Source of the DNA: Paralvinella palmiformis
Lineage: Eukaryota; Annelida; Polychaeta; Terebellida; Alvinellidae
Reading direction: 5' to 3'
Assembly: GCA_025642065.1 (NCBI GenBank)
Contig: JAODUP010000513.1
Coordinates: 97,001-161,000, forward strand
Length of the DNA stretch: 64,000 bases
Position numbers and translations under genes: made by a program. This document shows positions 62,892 to 64,000 of this stretch, piece after piece. The notes under the pieces are model-generated. The model saw only the letters and a list, made by a program, of their open reading frames with translations, had not been told where the DNA came from and made no database searches. Numbering within the stretch: position 1 is the first letter of the stretch; every line of letters begins with the position of its first letter.

Positions 62892-64000
62892 CCTGTCTCC
62901 AGGTATATCCCGGATCAGGTTATCTTCCTCATGAGGCTAGCCTCGGGGGTATAGCTCCAATCAGGTTAACTCTCAAACTTCCATTTATCAACATGAATCC
63001 GTAGATCTTTAATTTGTTACACAAACATCAGCCAGGGATCGCTAATCCGGTTATCTGGAGACAGTGCCCGAAGTGTAATCCGGATCACGTGAGCAACGGC
63101 TCCGCTGATCAAGAACCGACCTTCCGGATCCGGCACGGGGCACCTACGCCGCTAACCCCGTCCAGGGTTTAGTAACCATGGCAATAGATTATACAGAATC
63201 CGGTGGCAAGCCGAGGTCTGGTCTAATACAAACACGGGACCACGAACTAGGTGAAGCAACATCCGCTTTTGTTCCGAGCGAAACTGACCAATTATCGTAC
63301 ACTCATATACGTCACAGCCCCCTAAATGACGAATTAAGTCATTGAGGCGAACGTTTGCGCTTTACCAACTCACTTCTGAGCTATAAAGATGAGGCCGATC
63401 ATCACGCGTCCGTCGTTTATCTGTGGATGTTCAAATATCACGTGACCACCAGCCAGCCAGTGTGACCGAACGATAATCGGGTGGAGTGGCAAAGTCCTAT
63501 TCGGTAAAGTCCTCTTCAGAATATTGGTAATTGGTGAATATGATTGAGATAACCGCGGTATAAGATCGGTGAATAAGTCGGACTCGTCGTAACTTATCGA
63601 CTCGATCTTTTCTAGGCGTAACCATCCGTGTAGCGCGAACATTAATTAGGGATAGAATGTCGATTGGAGGCTCACTGATGTTCCGGAGAAAGCCGCGTCA
63701 TCATTATATCATCATCATCATCATCAAAATCAGGTATATCCCGGATCAGGCTATGCATATCTAACTACGCCGACGCCACGGGATGCTCGTGTCGCAGAAA
63801 GTATCACTAAAATATATTCTGGTCTATATGATAGTACGATGTAAGTAATCCAAGCAGATGTTCGACATCCTCCCACCAGCCTCTTCTCTTCCTGCCCCCC
63901 CCCCTCTCTCCCTCTATACCAAGACCACGTACAAAACGCAGAGTCCAAACATCAGTCTGTGGCGTAAATAGTTTGAAAACTGAATTCCAGTACCCGTTCT
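61014..64000 (-). other. Region upstream of exon A
   Basis: No recognised coding sequence. Possible 5' leader of exon A at its left edge. A TA tract lies at 62848-62888. The short phrase AGGTATATCCCGGATCAGG occurs at 62902 and 63732. Further upstream NAV exons may lie beyond the window. Confidence 0.55.
62848..62888. repeat. (TA)n microsatellite
   Basis: Pure TA tract upstream of exon A. Confidence 0.9.

Noticed and set aside
1..64000. CRISPR arrays, operons, rRNA genes, intact transposons
   Set aside because: None seen; regularly spaced repeats are microsatellites, and no long transposase or reverse transcriptase frame is present.

Overview
This is a stretch of animal nuclear DNA dominated by one large gene on the minus strand: a neuron navigator (NAV; unc-53/sickie family) gene. 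Coding sequence is sparse. It consists of small exons with GT...AG borders separated by introns of up to about 17 kb that are full of dinucleotide microsatellites, homopolymer G/C runs and tRNA-derived SINE pieces. The closest resemblance of the protein is to vertebrate NAV2/NAV3. The repeat-rich, microsatellite-dense introns and the SINE type suggest a lophotrochozoan, most likely a mollusc, but the species cannot be fixed from this window.

Layout, read in plus-strand coordinates: 1-5988 is downstream flank with SINE and microsatellite sequence and no recognised gene. 5989-6573 is the probable 3' UTR with an AATAAA signal. 6574-9854 is a compact block of eight exons that encode the C-terminal NAV module, including the AAA-type ATPase with a GPSGTGKT P-loop. 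10328-17292 holds six coding exons for the basic, serine-rich and coiled-coil middle, plus a possible 15-nt microexon. 17293-30900 is a 13.6-kb intron with a possible alternative first exon at 18.8-18.9 kb. A 75-nt coiled-coil exon lies at 30.9 kb and a probable internal first exon at 31.7-31.9 kb. A 24-nt microexon (38.6 kb), a 53-nt exon (38.9 kb) and a 1646-nt serine-rich exon (39.7-41.3 kb) follow. Two long candidate first coding exons lie at 42.2-43.1 kb and 60.3-61.0 kb. The rest, to 64 kb, holds no recognised coding sequence.

The exon chain was assembled by hand and every junction is phase-consistent. The 60.3-kb first exon gives 1640 codons, the 42.2-kb first exon 1710, the 31.7-kb start 877 and the 18.8-kb start 823. 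All forms end in the same ATPase module and differ only at the N-terminus. The most interesting hypothesis is therefore a nested multi-promoter NAV locus. Two long N-termini share one acceptor, and two short forms keep only the coiled coils and ATPase. The inferred first-exon donors are non-consensus, whereas most of the shared exons use GTAAGT-type donors. No calponin-homology domain, present at the N-terminus of vertebrate NAV2/NAV3, is visible here.
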